Source of the DNA: an uncultured Pseudoxanthomonas sp.
GTDB lineage: Bacteria > Pseudomonadota > Gammaproteobacteria > Xanthomonadales > Xanthomonadaceae
DNA: 58,728 bases
Direction of reading: 5' to 3'
Assembly: GCA_937975725.1 (NCBI GenBank)
Contig: CALJUL010000001.1
Location: forward strand, 1-58,728
In this document: positions 50,554-58,728 of the stretch, piece after piece
How the letters are laid out: each line of letters begins with the position of its first letter
How positions within the stretch are numbered: the stretch's first letter is position 1
Program-made: the position numbers and the translations under genes
Notes under the pieces: model-generated
Told to the model about the DNA's origin: nothing
Seen by the model: only the letters and a program-made list of their open reading frames with translations
The model's database searches: none

Positions 50554-51600
50554 TCAGCCCACGCCTATGCGGCGCTTGCGCAGCGGCCGCGTGGTGCCGT
50601 CGCCGTTCTCGGGCGGCAGGCGGTATTCGAAGCGGATTTCGCGCATGCCCTCGGGCACGCGCGGCGTCATCTCATCGGGCGGGTGGCAGCCCTCGATCCA
50701 GCGCCCGGCCGGCACCATCGCCATCTGCTGCAACGCCTGCGCTTCGACCGATACGGGGTCGGTCGCCTCGATGCGGTCGGCGAACGCAACCACGCGCACC
50801 GCGCCCGCCGGCGCGTCGCCCCGCGCGCTCATCAAGGCGCCCGCGGCCTCGGCGTCCGGCGCGTCCACCTGCACGATCGGCGCCGGCATCCAGCAGCCGC
50901 CGGTGCTGACCAGGTGCGCGGAACGCACCAGCGCCACCGTGAAATCCTCCAGTTGCGCCTGCAACCGCGCCGGCCGAGCCTTGTCGCCCTCGGCGCTGTA
51001 GCGGCCCTTGATGAAATACAGGTCCTTGGCCAGCAACGTCATCGCCGAGGCGTAGCGCTTGCCGTCGCGCCGCAGCGCCATGCCGACCGACTGCGCGGGA
51101 TAGCTGCGGCGCGCATCGCCGCGGCCGATCGCGACCGCGAAGTCGCGCACCCGCGTCGTCTCCACCTGCGCGTAGCCGCTGTGGGTGCGGATGCCTTCCA
51201 GCGTGCTCTCCATTTCGCGCGCCAGCCGTTCCGGCGGCGGCAGGCCCACCGGATAGAAATACACGTCGATCCAGCGCGTCTGGTCCTCGCCGTGCTGGTA
51301 GCGCACGGAAACGCCCAGCTCCGGCTGCTCGAAGCGATGCTCGCCGCGCGCCTGCCAGCCTTCGACCTCCAGCGGATAGAGGATGCGCGACTCGACCAGG
51401 AAGCCGCCCAGGAACGCAGTTGCCGGTGGCTTGCGCGATTCCTGCGATTCCTTCGGCTCCTGCGGCTGCGGCAACTCCGCGGACGGCTCCGCACCCACGC
51501 CCGCAGCGGCAGTGGCGGCGGTCGCAACGCCCAGCCAGGCCAGCAGCAATCCCGCGGCCTTCCAGCCCGCACGCCGGTGCGCGACCGCGGCCCGGATCAT
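50554..51600 (-). CDS. Secreted protein of unknown function coupled to the hybrid histidine kinase
   Basis: A 348-residue protein whose ATG overlaps the stop of the kinase gene (ATGA). Signal peptide or anchor at residues ~12-33 (GWKAAGLLLAWLGVATAATAAA), then a Pro/Gln/Glu/Lys linker (SAELPQPQEPKESQESRKPP). Mature domain: FLVESRILYPLEVEGW, LGVSVRYQHGEDQTRWIDVYFYPVGLPPPERLAREMESTLEGI, ALRRDGKRYASAMTLLAKDLYFIKGRYS. Two Cys (GGCWMP, EGCHPP). Not recognised; possible sensory partner or target of the kinase. Confidence 0.65.
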   Translation of the reverse strand: MIRAAVAHRRAGWKAAGLLLAWLGVATAATAAAGVGAEPSAELPQPQEPKESQESRKPPATAFLGGFLVESRILYPLEVEGWQARGEHRFEQPELGVSVRYQHGEDQTRWIDVYFYPVGLPPPERLAREMESTLEGIRTHSGYAQVETTRVRDFAVAIGRGDARRSYPAQSVGMALRRDGKRYASAMTLLAKDLYFIKGRYSAEGDKARPARLQAQLEDFTVALVRSAHLVSTGGCWMPAPIVQVDAPDAEAAGALMSARGDAPAGAVRVVAFADRIEATDPVSVEAQALQQMAMVPAGRWIEGCHPPDEMTPRVPEGMREIRFEYRLPPENGDGTTRPLRKRRIGVG

Positions 51601-54600
51601 GGCGCCGCCTCCGCATCCGGCACGGCCGCGGCCTCCGCTTCGCCCGCGCGCCGCGCGGCCAGTACGCGGACCATCACCTCGGCCAGCATGTCGCCGGTCA
51701 CCGGCTTGCGCACGAATTCGTCGAAGCCCGCCGCGCGCGCCATTGGTTCGGCCTCGGCGTCGGCGCGCGCGGTCAGCGCGACCAGCGGCGCGGTGATGCC
51801 GCGCTGGCGCAGGTGCTGGGCCAGCGCCATGCCGTCCAGGCCGGGCAGGTCGAGATCAAGGAAGGCCAGGTCGAACGCCTTGTCCGCCACTTCGGCCAGC
51901 GCCGCCAGTCCGTGCGGCACGTGCACCACCCGATGCCCGCGCGCGCGCAGCAGGCCGGCGACGACTTCAGCCACCGTCGCGTCGTCCTCCACCAGCAGCA
52001 CGTCGCAGGGCGGCACCGTGGCGGGCAGCACCGCCGGTCCGGCCGCCGGCGCCGTGGACGGCCAAGGCGCCGCGCCCAGCGTGGGCAATTCGACGTGGAA
52101 GCGCGTGCCCTGGCCCGGCGCGCTGTCCACGCGGATGCGCCCGCCCATCGCCACGGCCAGTTCCTGGCAGATCGCCAGTCCCAGCCCGCTGCCGCCGTAG
52201 CGCGCGGTGGTATTGGCGCCCTCGGCCTGCTCGAAGCGCCGGAACAGCCGCGCCTGCTGCTCGGCGTTGATGCCGGGCCCGGTGTCGGCCACGTCCAGCA
52301 GCACGCCGCCGCCGGGCAGCGCCGAGGCATGCAGCGACACCGAGCCGGCCTCGGTGAACTTGATGCCGTTGCCGAGCAGGTTGAGCAGGATCTGGCGCAG
52401 GCGCAGCGGGTCGCCGTTGACGCTGCGCGGCAGGTCCGGCGCGATCCGCAACTGGAAGCGCAGGCCGCGCTTGCCCGCCACCGGCCCCATCAGCGCGCCG
52501 ACGTCTTCGACCAGCGCGTGCAGGTCGAAGTCGACCTGTTGCAGTTCCAGCTTGCCGGCCTCGATCTTGGCCAGGTCCAGTGCGTCGTTGACCAGCCGCA
52601 GCAGGTGGGTGCCGGCGCGCTGGATGGCGTCGGCGTAGCCCTGCTGGCGCGCGTCCAGCGGCGTGGCCTGCAACAGTTCGGTCATGCCCAGCACGCCGGT
52701 CATCGGGGTGCGGATCTCGTGGCCCAGCGTGGCCAGGAAGCGCGTCTTCGCCAGCGACGCCTGTTCGGCCAGTTCGCGCTTGTGCTCGGCCAGTTGCCAG
52801 GCGGTGCGCCTGCGCACGCGGCGTCGGTAGGCGGCGCCGGCCGCGACCAGCGCCAGCACGCCGAGCAGGGCGAACATCGCCAGCCCCCACGGGCTGCGCC
52901 ACCACGGCGGCAGCACGCGGAACGGCAGCACCAGCTCGCGCGAAGGATTGCCGGCGGCGTCGTGCGCCTGCACGCGCAGGCGGTAGCGCCCGGGCGCGAG
53001 CGTGGAGAACACGCGCTCGCCGCTGGTGCCCTGGTCCACCCAGGTGGTGTCGAAGCCTTCCAGCATCGACCGGTAGCGGTTGCCCAGCGGGTTCTCGTAG
53101 CTCAGCAGGCGGGTGCTGACTATCAGTTCGTGGTCGCTGGGCTGCAGGGTCAGCCCTTCCGCCGCCGGTGCGTACATGGTGTCGTCGCCGCGGCTGACCT
53201 GCAGCGTGTCCAGCACCAGGTTCGGCACCAGCGGCCTGGGGTCCGGCAGGCCGGTGTCGAGCAGGGCGACGGAGCCGTCGGCGGCGGAGGAAGCCAGCAG
53301 ACCGTCGCGGGTCATGAACAGGCCGCGCTCGTTGAGCTCCTGGCTCAGCAGGCCTTCGCGCACGCCGAAGTTGCGCAGCGACGCGTCCGAGCCGCGCAGG
53401 TTGGGATCGATGCGGAACAGGCCGCGGCGCGTGCCCAGCCAGACCCGGCGCTGCGGGTCCACCGCCAGGCCGGTGGATTCCAGCGCCGGCAGGCCCTCGG
53501 CCGCGCCGATGCGGCGCTCGTTCACCCAGCGCGCGCCCTCGCGCCGCCAGGCTTCCACGCCCGACATGCGGTGCAGCCACAGCCGGTCGGCATGTTCGAA
53601 GGTGAAGGCGTAGATCCGGTCGCCGCCGAATTCCGGCACCGGCGCGAAGCGCCGCGCCGCCGCGTCCCAGCGCAGCATGCCGGCGGCGGTGGCGAGCCAC
53701 GGCATGCCGTCGGGAGCGACGGCGATGCCTTCGATGTCGGGCAGGGCCTGCCCCGCTTCGCTGTCCTTGGCGATCGTGTCGAGGATGCGGCCGCTGGCCA
53801 CGTCGCGGCGCTGCACGCTGCCCAACTGGGTGACCAGCCACAGGCTGCCGTCGGGCGCTTCCGCCAGCCATTCGACCGAGGTCTTGTCGGGCACCGGCTC
53901 GTCGCCGCCCTGGCCCCACTGCACCATCGCGCCGGTCTGCGGGTCGGTGCGGATCAGGCCGTTGCGGTGGCCCAGCCAGAGCTGCCCGCTGCGGTCCTGC
54001 AAGACCGAGGTCATGCGCAACTGCGAGAACTCCGTGGCGTGGTGCGGCAGCGGCACGACTTGGCCGGTGCGCGTGTCCAGCCGTTCCACCTTGCCGGTGC
54101 TGCTGGCCAGCCACAGGCCCTGCTCGTCCGCCGCCGCCAGCCCGCGGTACAGCCCGCCGCCCAGCCCCTGCGCCGACGAGAACGCCGCGATCCGCCGCCA
54201 GTCCGAGCGTAGGTAGGCCAAGCCGCGGGTCGGCACCGGCACCCACAGGCCGCCGTCGGGCAGGGCCAGCACGGTCTGCAGGACGCGGCCGATGCCCACG
54301 CCCTGGGCATCGTAGTTGACCGGTGCCGGCGCGCGGTCGCCCTCGGTCCGCCACAGGCCGCCCTGCGCGGCCAGCCAGTATTCGCCATGGCCGTCGCTGG
54401 TCATGGCGATGAGCGCGTTGGGCCGGCCGAACATCGCCGACCAGGCCGGCGCCACCCAGCGCCCGTCCGCGAGCCGGCGGTGCACGCCGTCGGCGGCGCC
54501 CACCCACAGCGTGCCGGCGTCGGGCGTCACCGAATACACGATCAGGCTGTCGCCGCTCGGCAGCGGCTCGCGCTGCACGCTGCGTCCGTCGAAGCGCGCC

Positions 54601-55193
54601 AGCCCGCCCATGGTGCCGATCCACAGCATGCCCCTGGCGTCGAAGGCCAGCGCCAGCACGTTGTCCGACGGCAGGCCGGCGCCTGCCGCGCCGGCGGCGA
54701 AGCGGGTGATGCGGCCGTCGGCCGACAGCCGGTGCAGGCCGCCGCCGAAGGTGCCGAACCACAGGTCGCTGCCGCGGCTGGCGATGGCGAACACGTCGTC
54801 GCTGCCCATCTGCGGATGCGAGGCCATACGGTAGTGACGGAAGCCCTTGCGTCCCGGCTCCATCACACTCATGCCGCCGTTCTCGGTGGCCACCCAGATG
54901 CGGTCGTCGGCGTCGATGTGCAACGCCTGCACCACGTTGCCGGGCAGCGAGGCCGGGTCGCCCGGATCGTGCCGCCACACGCGGAAGCCGACCCCGTCGT
55001 AGCGCGCCAGGCCGTCCCAGGTCGCCATCCACAGATAGCCGGAACGGTCGCGCGCCAGTGCGGTGATGGTGGTGGACGGCAGGCCGTCGGCGGCGCTGAC
55101 CAGGCGGAAGCGCGGGATCTCCGGCACGCCCGCCTGCGCCAGCACGGGCAGGCACAACAACCACAGCAGCCATCCCAACGCACGCTTCGCCAT
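51597..55193 (-). CDS. Hybrid sensor histidine kinase/response regulator with periplasmic beta-propeller
   Basis: A 1198-residue one-protein two-component system. Signal peptide (MAKRALGWLLWLLCLPVLAQA); two seven-bladed propellers of Reg_prop repeats (~25-640, e.g. LWMATWDGLARYDG, IWVATENGGMSVM, LWIGTMGGLARFDG); a Y_Y_Y domain; one transmembrane helix (~755-775); HisKA with His824 in LGHEIRTPMTGVLGM; HATPase with NLLGNGIKFTE and GGSGLGLAI; and a receiver domain with phosphoacceptor Asp1113 in FLDLDLPGLDG and KPVTGD. No DNA-binding output, so another regulator or phosphotransfer protein is needed. ATG 55193 was preferred for its spaced AAGGA; ATG 55202 is possible. Ligand probably a saccharide by family analogy. 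Confidence 0.9.
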   Translation of the reverse strand: MAKRALGWLLWLLCLPVLAQAGVPEIPRFRLVSAADGLPSTTITALARDRSGYLWMATWDGLARYDGVGFRVWRHDPGDPASLPGNVVQALHIDADDRIWVATENGGMSVMEPGRKGFRHYRMASHPQMGSDDVFAIASRGSDLWFGTFGGGLHRLSADGRITRFAAGAAGAGLPSDNVLALAFDARGMLWIGTMGGLARFDGRSVQREPLPSGDSLIVYSVTPDAGTLWVGAADGVHRRLADGRWVAPAWSAMFGRPNALIAMTSDGHGEYWLAAQGGLWRTEGDRAPAPVNYDAQGVGIGRVLQTVLALPDGGLWVPVPTRGLAYLRSDWRRIAAFSSAQGLGGGLYRGLAAADEQGLWLASSTGKVERLDTRTGQVVPLPHHATEFSQLRMTSVLQDRSGQLWLGHRNGLIRTDPQTGAMVQWGQGGDEPVPDKTSVEWLAEAPDGSLWLVTQLGSVQRRDVASGRILDTIAKDSEAGQALPDIEGIAVAPDGMPWLATAAGMLRWDAAARRFAPVPEFGGDRIYAFTFEHADRLWLHRMSGVEAWRREGARWVNERRIGAAEGLPALESTGLAVDPQRRVWLGTRRGLFRIDPNLRGSDASLRNFGVREGLLSQELNERGLFMTRDGLLASSAADGSVALLDTGLPDPRPLVPNLVLDTLQVSRGDDTMYAPAAEGLTLQPSDHELIVSTRLLSYENPLGNRYRSMLEGFDTTWVDQGTSGERVFSTLAPGRYRLRVQAHDAAGNPSRELVLPFRVLPPWWRSPWGLAMFALLGVLALVAAGAAYRRRVRRRTAWQLAEHKRELAEQASLAKTRFLATLGHEIRTPMTGVLGMTELLQATPLDARQQGYADAIQRAGTHLLRLVNDALDLAKIEAGKLELQQVDFDLHALVEDVGALMGPVAGKRGLRFQLRIAPDLPRSVNGDPLRLRQILLNLLGNGIKFTEAGSVSLHASALPGGGVLLDVADTGPGINAEQQARLFRRFEQAEGANTTARYGGSGLGLAICQELAVAMGGRIRVDSAPGQGTRFHVELPTLGAAPWPSTAPAAGPAVLPATVPPCDVLLVEDDATVAEVVAGLLRARGHRVVHVPHGLAALAEVADKAFDLAFLDLDLPGLDGMALAQHLRQRGITAPLVALTARADAEAEPMARAAGFDEFVRKPVTGDMLAEVMVRVLAARRAGEAEAAAVPDAEAAP

Positions 55194-55298
55194 CCCCGCC
55201 ATCCTTTCCCTGCACCCCGCTCCGTCCGGCATCCTCGCAACGGACCGTTGCACGCGCAAGCGGAGTATCTTCGTCCCGCCCGCCTAGAATCCGGACCC

Positions 55299-55973
55299 AT
55301 GCCGAACGCCCGCCCCTTCCTCCGCGCCATCCGCCGCTTCGCCTGCCTGCTGGCGTGGCTGCCGCTGGCGGCGACGGCGGCGGACGGCGCGGCCGAATAC
55401 GCGCTGGACCCGGTGCACACGCGGGTGATGTTCGCGGTGGACCACGCGGGCTTCTCCAAGGCCATCGGCACCGTCTCCGGCAGCACCGGCACGCTGGTGT
55501 TCGATCCCGCGGACTGGCGCAGCGCGCGCGTGGACGTCAGCGTGCCGCTGGAGCGCCTGGACCTGGGTGACGCGGAATGGAACCGTGCGGTGCTGGCGCG
55601 CACCCTGCTGGACGCCGCGCGCCACCCGGACGCCCGCTTCGTCTCCACCCATATCGAACCCGTGGACGACCGCCATGCCACCATCCACGGCACGCTCACC
55701 CTGCGCGGCGTTTCGCGCGAGGTGACGCTGGACGCCACCTTCAACGCCGCCCGGCGCCACCCGCTGCCGCCGTTCCGGCGCACGGTGGGGTTTTCCGCCA
55801 CCGCCCGCATCAGCCGCGCCGACTTCGGCGTGACGGCGTGGAAATCGGTGATCGGCGACGAAGTGGAACTGCGCATCGAGGCCGAAGCCGTCCGCAGCGG
55901 CAAGGCCGGCGATGCGCACGCCGACAATGCCGACGCCACGCCCGCGATGCCCGCCACGGAGATCCCGCGATGA
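55299..55973 (+). CDS. YceI family protein, first copy
   Basis: A 224-residue exported protein; signal peptide ends near PLAATAA. YceI lipocalin-like domain: YALDPVHTRVMFAVDHAGFSKAIGTVSGSTGTLVFDP, NRAVLARTLLDAARHPDARFVST, GTLTLRGVSREVTLDATF, ATARISRADFGVTAWKSVIGDEVELRIEAEA. YceI proteins bind polyisoprenoids such as ubiquinone precursors. A TAGAAT box (55285-55290) lies nine bases ahead of the start. ATGA overlap with the cytochrome gene. Confidence 0.9.
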   Translation: MPNARPFLRAIRRFACLLAWLPLAATAADGAAEYALDPVHTRVMFAVDHAGFSKAIGTVSGSTGTLVFDPADWRSARVDVSVPLERLDLGDAEWNRAVLARTLLDAARHPDARFVSTHIEPVDDRHATIHGTLTLRGVSREVTLDATFNAARRHPLPPFRRTVGFSATARISRADFGVTAWKSVIGDEVELRIEAEAVRSGKAGDAHADNADATPAMPATEIPR

Positions 55974-56572
55974 GCCTGAAGAACACCGACGCCCGCTGGG
56001 GCGCCGTCAGCCAGTTGTTCCACTGGGTCATCATGGTTTTGATCCTGGCGATCGCCTGGATCGGCCTGACCATGGGCGACCTGCCCAACGGGCCGCGCAA
56101 GATCAACGTGTACGCCCTGCACAAGTCCATCGGCCTGACCATCCTGGCGCTGGCGGTGCTGCGCCTGCTGTGGCGGCTGTACGCCGGCGCGCCGGCGCCG
56201 GCGCCGGGGGCGCCGCTGTGGCAGTACCGCATCGCCTCGGTGACGCACGGGCTGCTGTACGTGCTGCTGCTGGCGATCCCGCTGTCGGGCTGGGTGCTCA
56301 ACTCCTCGGCCGGCTATCCGCTGCAATGGTTCAAGCTGTTCAACCTGCCGGCCATCGCCGGCCGCAGCGAATCGCTGCATGAACTGGCCTCGCAGGCGCA
56401 CGAGGCGATGTTCTGGACGCTGGTGGCGCTGGTCCTCGCCCATGCCGGCGCGGCTTTCTACCACCACCTGTTCCAGAACGACGACACGCTGCGCCGCATG
56501 CTGCCGGGCCGCCACCGCGCGCCCGCCGCCCCGCTTTCCCCCGTACAGGACGCCCCCGATGAAAACCGCTGA
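55970..56572 (+). CDS. cybB: Cytochrome b561
   Basis: A 200-residue inner-membrane di-heme protein with four transmembrane helices. Heme-ligand histidines expected from the family are present: LFHWV (His18), ALHKSIGLTIL (His51), SLHELASQAHEAMFW and LAHAGAAFYHH. It oxidises quinol or reduces superoxide in E. coli CybB. Overlaps the first YceI gene by four bases and the second by 14. Confidence 0.93.
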   Translation: MSLKNTDARWGAVSQLFHWVIMVLILAIAWIGLTMGDLPNGPRKINVYALHKSIGLTILALAVLRLLWRLYAGAPAPAPGAPLWQYRIASVTHGLLYVLLLAIPLSGWVLNSSAGYPLQWFKLFNLPAIAGRSESLHELASQAHEAMFWTLVALVLAHAGAAFYHHLFQNDDTLRRMLPGRHRAPAAPLSPVQDAPDENR

Positions 56573-57116
56573 CCGCGCGCGGCTCGCGCTCGCCTCCCTG
56601 CTGCTGGCGGCCGCGCCCGCCATGGCCGCCGACTACGTGCAGTCGCCCGGCTCCACGCTGGTGTTCGCCAGCAACTACCAGGGCGAAACCTTCACCGGCA
56701 AGTTCGGCGGCTTCACCACCGCACTGAGCTTCGATCCGCAGCAACTCGCCTCGTCCCGGCTGGACGTGACCATCCAGTTGGCCGGCACCCAGACCGGCAA
56801 CGCCGACCGCGACGGCACCCTGGTGTCCGCCGATTTCTTCGACGTGGGCAAATTCGCCCAGGCCCGCTACACCGCGACCAAGTTCCGCGCGCTCGGTGGC
56901 AACCAGTACGCCGCCGACGGCACGCTCACCCTGCGCGGCGTCGCCAGGCCGGTCACCCTGACCTTCACCTGGACGCCCGGCGCGCAGCCGGTGCTGGCGG
57001 GCAAGGCCACGGTCAAGCGGCTGGACTTCGGCGTCGGCGGCGGCGACTGGGCCGACACGTCGACGATCCCGAACGAGGTGGCGATCAGCACCCGGGTCGT
57101 CTTCAAGGCCAAATAG
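56559..57116 (+). CDS. YceI family protein, second copy
   Basis: A 185-residue exported protein with signal peptide MKTADRARLALASLLLAAAPAMA. YceI domain: YVQSPGSTLVFASNYQGETFTGKFGGF, ASSRLDVTIQLAGTQTGNADRDGTLVSADFFDVGKFAQARYTATKF, GTLTLRGVARPVTLTFTW, VKRLDFGVGGGDWADTSTIPNEVAISTRVVF. Only distantly alike to the first copy outside the conserved TLTLRGV segment. Start lies within the end of the cytochrome gene. Confidence 0.9.
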   Translation: MKTADRARLALASLLLAAAPAMAADYVQSPGSTLVFASNYQGETFTGKFGGFTTALSFDPQQLASSRLDVTIQLAGTQTGNADRDGTLVSADFFDVGKFAQARYTATKFRALGGNQYAADGTLTLRGVARPVTLTFTWTPGAQPVLAGKATVKRLDFGVGGGDWADTSTIPNEVAISTRVVFKAK

Positions 57117-57127
57117 GCCGCGGCCCG

Positions 57128-57352
57128 TCAGGCCCGGAAGGCCGCCACCGTGGCGGCGTCGAACGGCCAGTCCAGTTCCGCGCCGGTGTCGTCGCGGCGC
57201 AGCACCGGCACCCGCGCGCCGTAGCGCGCTTCCAGCGCGTCGTCGCCGTCGATGAAGACGCTGTCGAAGTCGGGCGTGCGCGCGGCGGCGAGCGCGTCCA
57301 GCGCCAGGTCGCACAGGTGGCAGTCGTCGCGCTGGTACAGGATCAGGGGCAT
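57128..57352 (-). CDS. Glutaredoxin-like thioredoxin-fold protein
   Basis: A 74-residue protein with the redox motif CHLC (residues ~11-14 in YQRDDCHLCDLALDAL) and a cis-proline site ARVPVLRRDDTG, the C-terminal half being the DUF836-type WPFDAATVAAFRA. A minimal thiol oxidoreductase. Convergent with the YceI operon (11 bases) and divergent from sdaA. Confidence 0.88.
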   Translation of the reverse strand: MPLILYQRDDCHLCDLALDALAAARTPDFDSVFIDGDDALEARYGARVPVLRRDDTGAELDWPFDAATVAAFRA

Positions 57353-57425
57353 GGCCGGTGAGGAACGACGCCGGCACGGCGTCTACCCCGCTTAGAATAG
57401 CGGTCTTCCCGCGGCGGTATGCAGC

Positions 57426-58728
57426 ATGGCAGTCAGCACCTTCGACCTGTTCAAGATCGGCATCGGCCCCAGTTCCTCGCACACGGTCGGCCCGATGCGC
57501 GCGGCCGCGCGCTTCGTCGCGCGCTGGCTGGCCGAGCTCGGCCGGCTGCAGGACGTGGCGCGCGTGCGCGCCGAAGTGTTCGGCTCGCTGGCGCTGACCG
57601 GCCGCGGCCACGGCACCGACAAGGCGGTGCTGATGGGCCTGGAAGGCCATTACCCCAACCGGATCGACCCGGACATCATCCCGCCGGCGCTGGAGCGCAT
57701 CCGCGGCACGAAGAAGCTGCGCCTGCACGGCAGCCACGAGATCCCCTTCGACGAGAAGCGCGACCTGGTGATGAACAAGCGGCAGAAGCTGCCCTACCAC
57801 ACCAACGGCATGCGCTTCACCGCCTACGGCGCCGATGACGCCGTGATCGCCACCCGCGACTACTACTCCGTCGGCGGTGGCTTCGTGGTCAACGCCGACG
57901 AAGCGGCCGAAGACCGCATCGTCGCCGACGAGACGCCGCTGCCCTATCCGTTCAAGAGCGGCGACGAGATGCTGGCGCAGTGCCAGCGCAGCGGGCTGAG
58001 CATCGCCCAGTTGATGTTCGAGAACGAGAAGAGCTGGCGCAGCGAGGACGAGATCCATGCCGGCCTGCGCGAGATCTGGGCGGCCATGCAGGGCTGCATG
58101 GCGCGCGGCATCCGCGAGGAAGGCACCCTGCCCGGCGGCCTGCACGTCTCGCGCCGCGCGCCGGCGCTGCACCGCGAACTGTCCGCGCGCCCGGAAGCGG
58201 CCATGCGTGACCCGCTGACCGTGCTCGACTGGGTCAACCTGTACGCGCTGGCGGTCAACGAGGAGAACGCCGCCGGCGGCCGCGTGGTCACCGCGCCCAC
58301 CAACGGCGCGGCCGGCATCATCCCGGCGGTGCTGCACTACTTCGACCGTTTCTGCCCGGGCAACAGCGAGCAGCGGGTGTTCGACTTCCTGCTCACCGCC
58401 GCGGCCATCGGCATCCTCTACAAGGAGAACGCCAGCATCAGCGGCGCCGAGGTCGGCTGCCAGGGCGAAGTGGGCGTGGCCTGTTCGATGGCCGCCGGCG
58501 GGCTGGTCGCCGCGCTGGGCGGCAGCCCCAGCCAGGTGGAGAACGCCGCCGAGATCGGCATGGAGCACAACCTGGGCCTGACCTGCGACCCGATCGGCGG
58601 GCTGGTGCAGATCCCCTGCATCGAGCGCAACGCGATGGGCGCGGTGAAGGCCATCAACGCCAGCCGCATGGCGATGCGCGGCGACGGCAAGCACAAGGTC
58701 TCGCTCGACAAGGTCATCAAGACCATGC
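57426..58728 (+). CDS. sdaA: L-serine ammonia-lyase, single-chain, iron-sulfur dependent (3' partial)
   Basis: The first 434 residues of a serine deaminase (serine to pyruvate + NH3), open to the window end; the full enzyme is about 455-460. The beta domain begins SVFDLFKIGIGPSSSHTVGPM-like (here STFDLFKIGIGPSSSHTVGP), the alpha domain has TAPTNGAAGIIPAVLHYF, and three Fe-S cysteines are in GCQGE, TCDPIGG and PCIERN. A TAGAAT box (57393-57398) lies 28 bases ahead of the start. Confidence 0.95.
   Translation, partial: MAVSTFDLFKIGIGPSSSHTVGPMRAAARFVARWLAELGRLQDVARVRAEVFGSLALTGRGHGTDKAVLMGLEGHYPNRIDPDIIPPALERIRGTKKLRLHGSHEIPFDEKRDLVMNKRQKLPYHTNGMRFTAYGADDAVIATRDYYSVGGGFVVNADEAAEDRIVADETPLPYPFKSGDEMLAQCQRSGLSIAQLMFENEKSWRSEDEIHAGLREIWAAMQGCMARGIREEGTLPGGLHVSRRAPALHRELSARPEAAMRDPLTVLDWVNLYALAVNEENAAGGRVVTAPTNGAAGIIPAVLHYFDRFCPGNSEQRVFDFLLTAAAIGILYKENASISGAEVGCQGEVGVACSMAAGGLVAALGGSPSQVENAAEIGMEHNLGLTCDPIGGLVQIPCIERNAMGAVKAINASRMAMRGDGKHKVSLDKVIKTM

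Noticed and set aside
51967..55215. Second minus-strand frame of 1082 codons within the hybrid kinase gene
   Set aside because: It is the shifted frame of the kinase: low-complexity Arg/Ala/Gly/Pro translation, no motif, while the true frame shows propeller, HisKA, HATPase and receiver motifs.
56340..58694. Antisense frame of 784 codons opposite the cytochrome, YceI and sdaA genes
   Set aside because: Shadow of three well-identified plus-strand genes and one minus-strand gene in another frame; no domain seen.

Overview
The window looks like chromosomal DNA of a GC-rich gammaproteobacterium of the Xanthomonadaceae/Lysobacteraceae group (Xanthomonas, Pseudoxanthomonas or Lysobacter relatives). 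This is inferred from gene content and order: a bifunctional XanB, the chain kdsD-kdsC-lptC-lptA-lptB-rpoN-hpf-hprK-rapZ-EIIA(Man)-ptsH-ptsI-mgtE, purM/purN followed by DUF3108 proteins, pilT-pilU divergent from yggS-proC-DUF4426, and REP-like palindromes reading GGGAGCGACG(C/T)(A/C)AGTCGCGA. No rRNA, tRNA, CRISPR array, transposase or prophage was seen.

Layout. 1-4.7 kb: end of an M20 peptidase, a small membrane protein, a secreted protein, xanB, and divergently amgK-murU (peptidoglycan recycling to UDP-MurNAc). 4.9-7.9 kb (minus): hda, an AI-2E/PerM family permease, a DUF2066 protein. 8.0-12.5 kb (plus): purM, a DUF2238 membrane protein, purN, then three tandem DUF3108 exported proteins. 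12.6-16.1 kb (minus): an EF-hand protein overlapping murA, a DUF4034-like secreted protein, a BolA protein. 16.1-27.8 kb (plus): Kdo synthesis, LPS transport, sigma-54, ribosome hibernation, HPr kinase, RapZ, a PTS phosphorelay without any sugar permease, and MgtE. 28-34 kb: an outer-membrane barrel, an esterase lipoprotein, a zinc-ribbon protein, a GGDEF diguanylate cyclase, and the minus-strand yqgE-ruvX-pyrB operon. 34-36.2 kb: tag and a succinate CoA-transferase.

36.3-37.9 kb is a clear compositional break (about 45-47% GC in the lines counted, against about 63-67% in flanking lines). It holds two unrecognised exported proteins in one small operon with its own promoter and terminator. It is the best candidate here for a recently acquired, undescribed unit.

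38-58.7 kb: pilU-pilT (minus); yggS, an unknown gene, proC and a DUF4426 lipoprotein (plus); a BtuF-like protein without signal peptide, a NIF3/YqfO-like protein and pdxH (minus); a glycerate-kinase-like P-loop kinase; dodecin; aroK-aroB-WGR protein-hemE; two secreted unknowns; a giant periplasmic-propeller hybrid histidine kinase with a translationally coupled secreted unknown; a YceI-cytochrome b561-YceI operon; a glutaredoxin-like protein; and the start of sdaA, cut by the window end.

Most of the window is ordinary housekeeping sequence. The points that stand out are the AT-rich islet, the REP palindromes that extend or terminate reading frames (ptsI and the kinase at 45 kb), the DUF3108 triplet, and several unknown exported proteins fixed in operons with known genes. 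Starts were chosen by eye; family names rest on motif recognition, not on searches.
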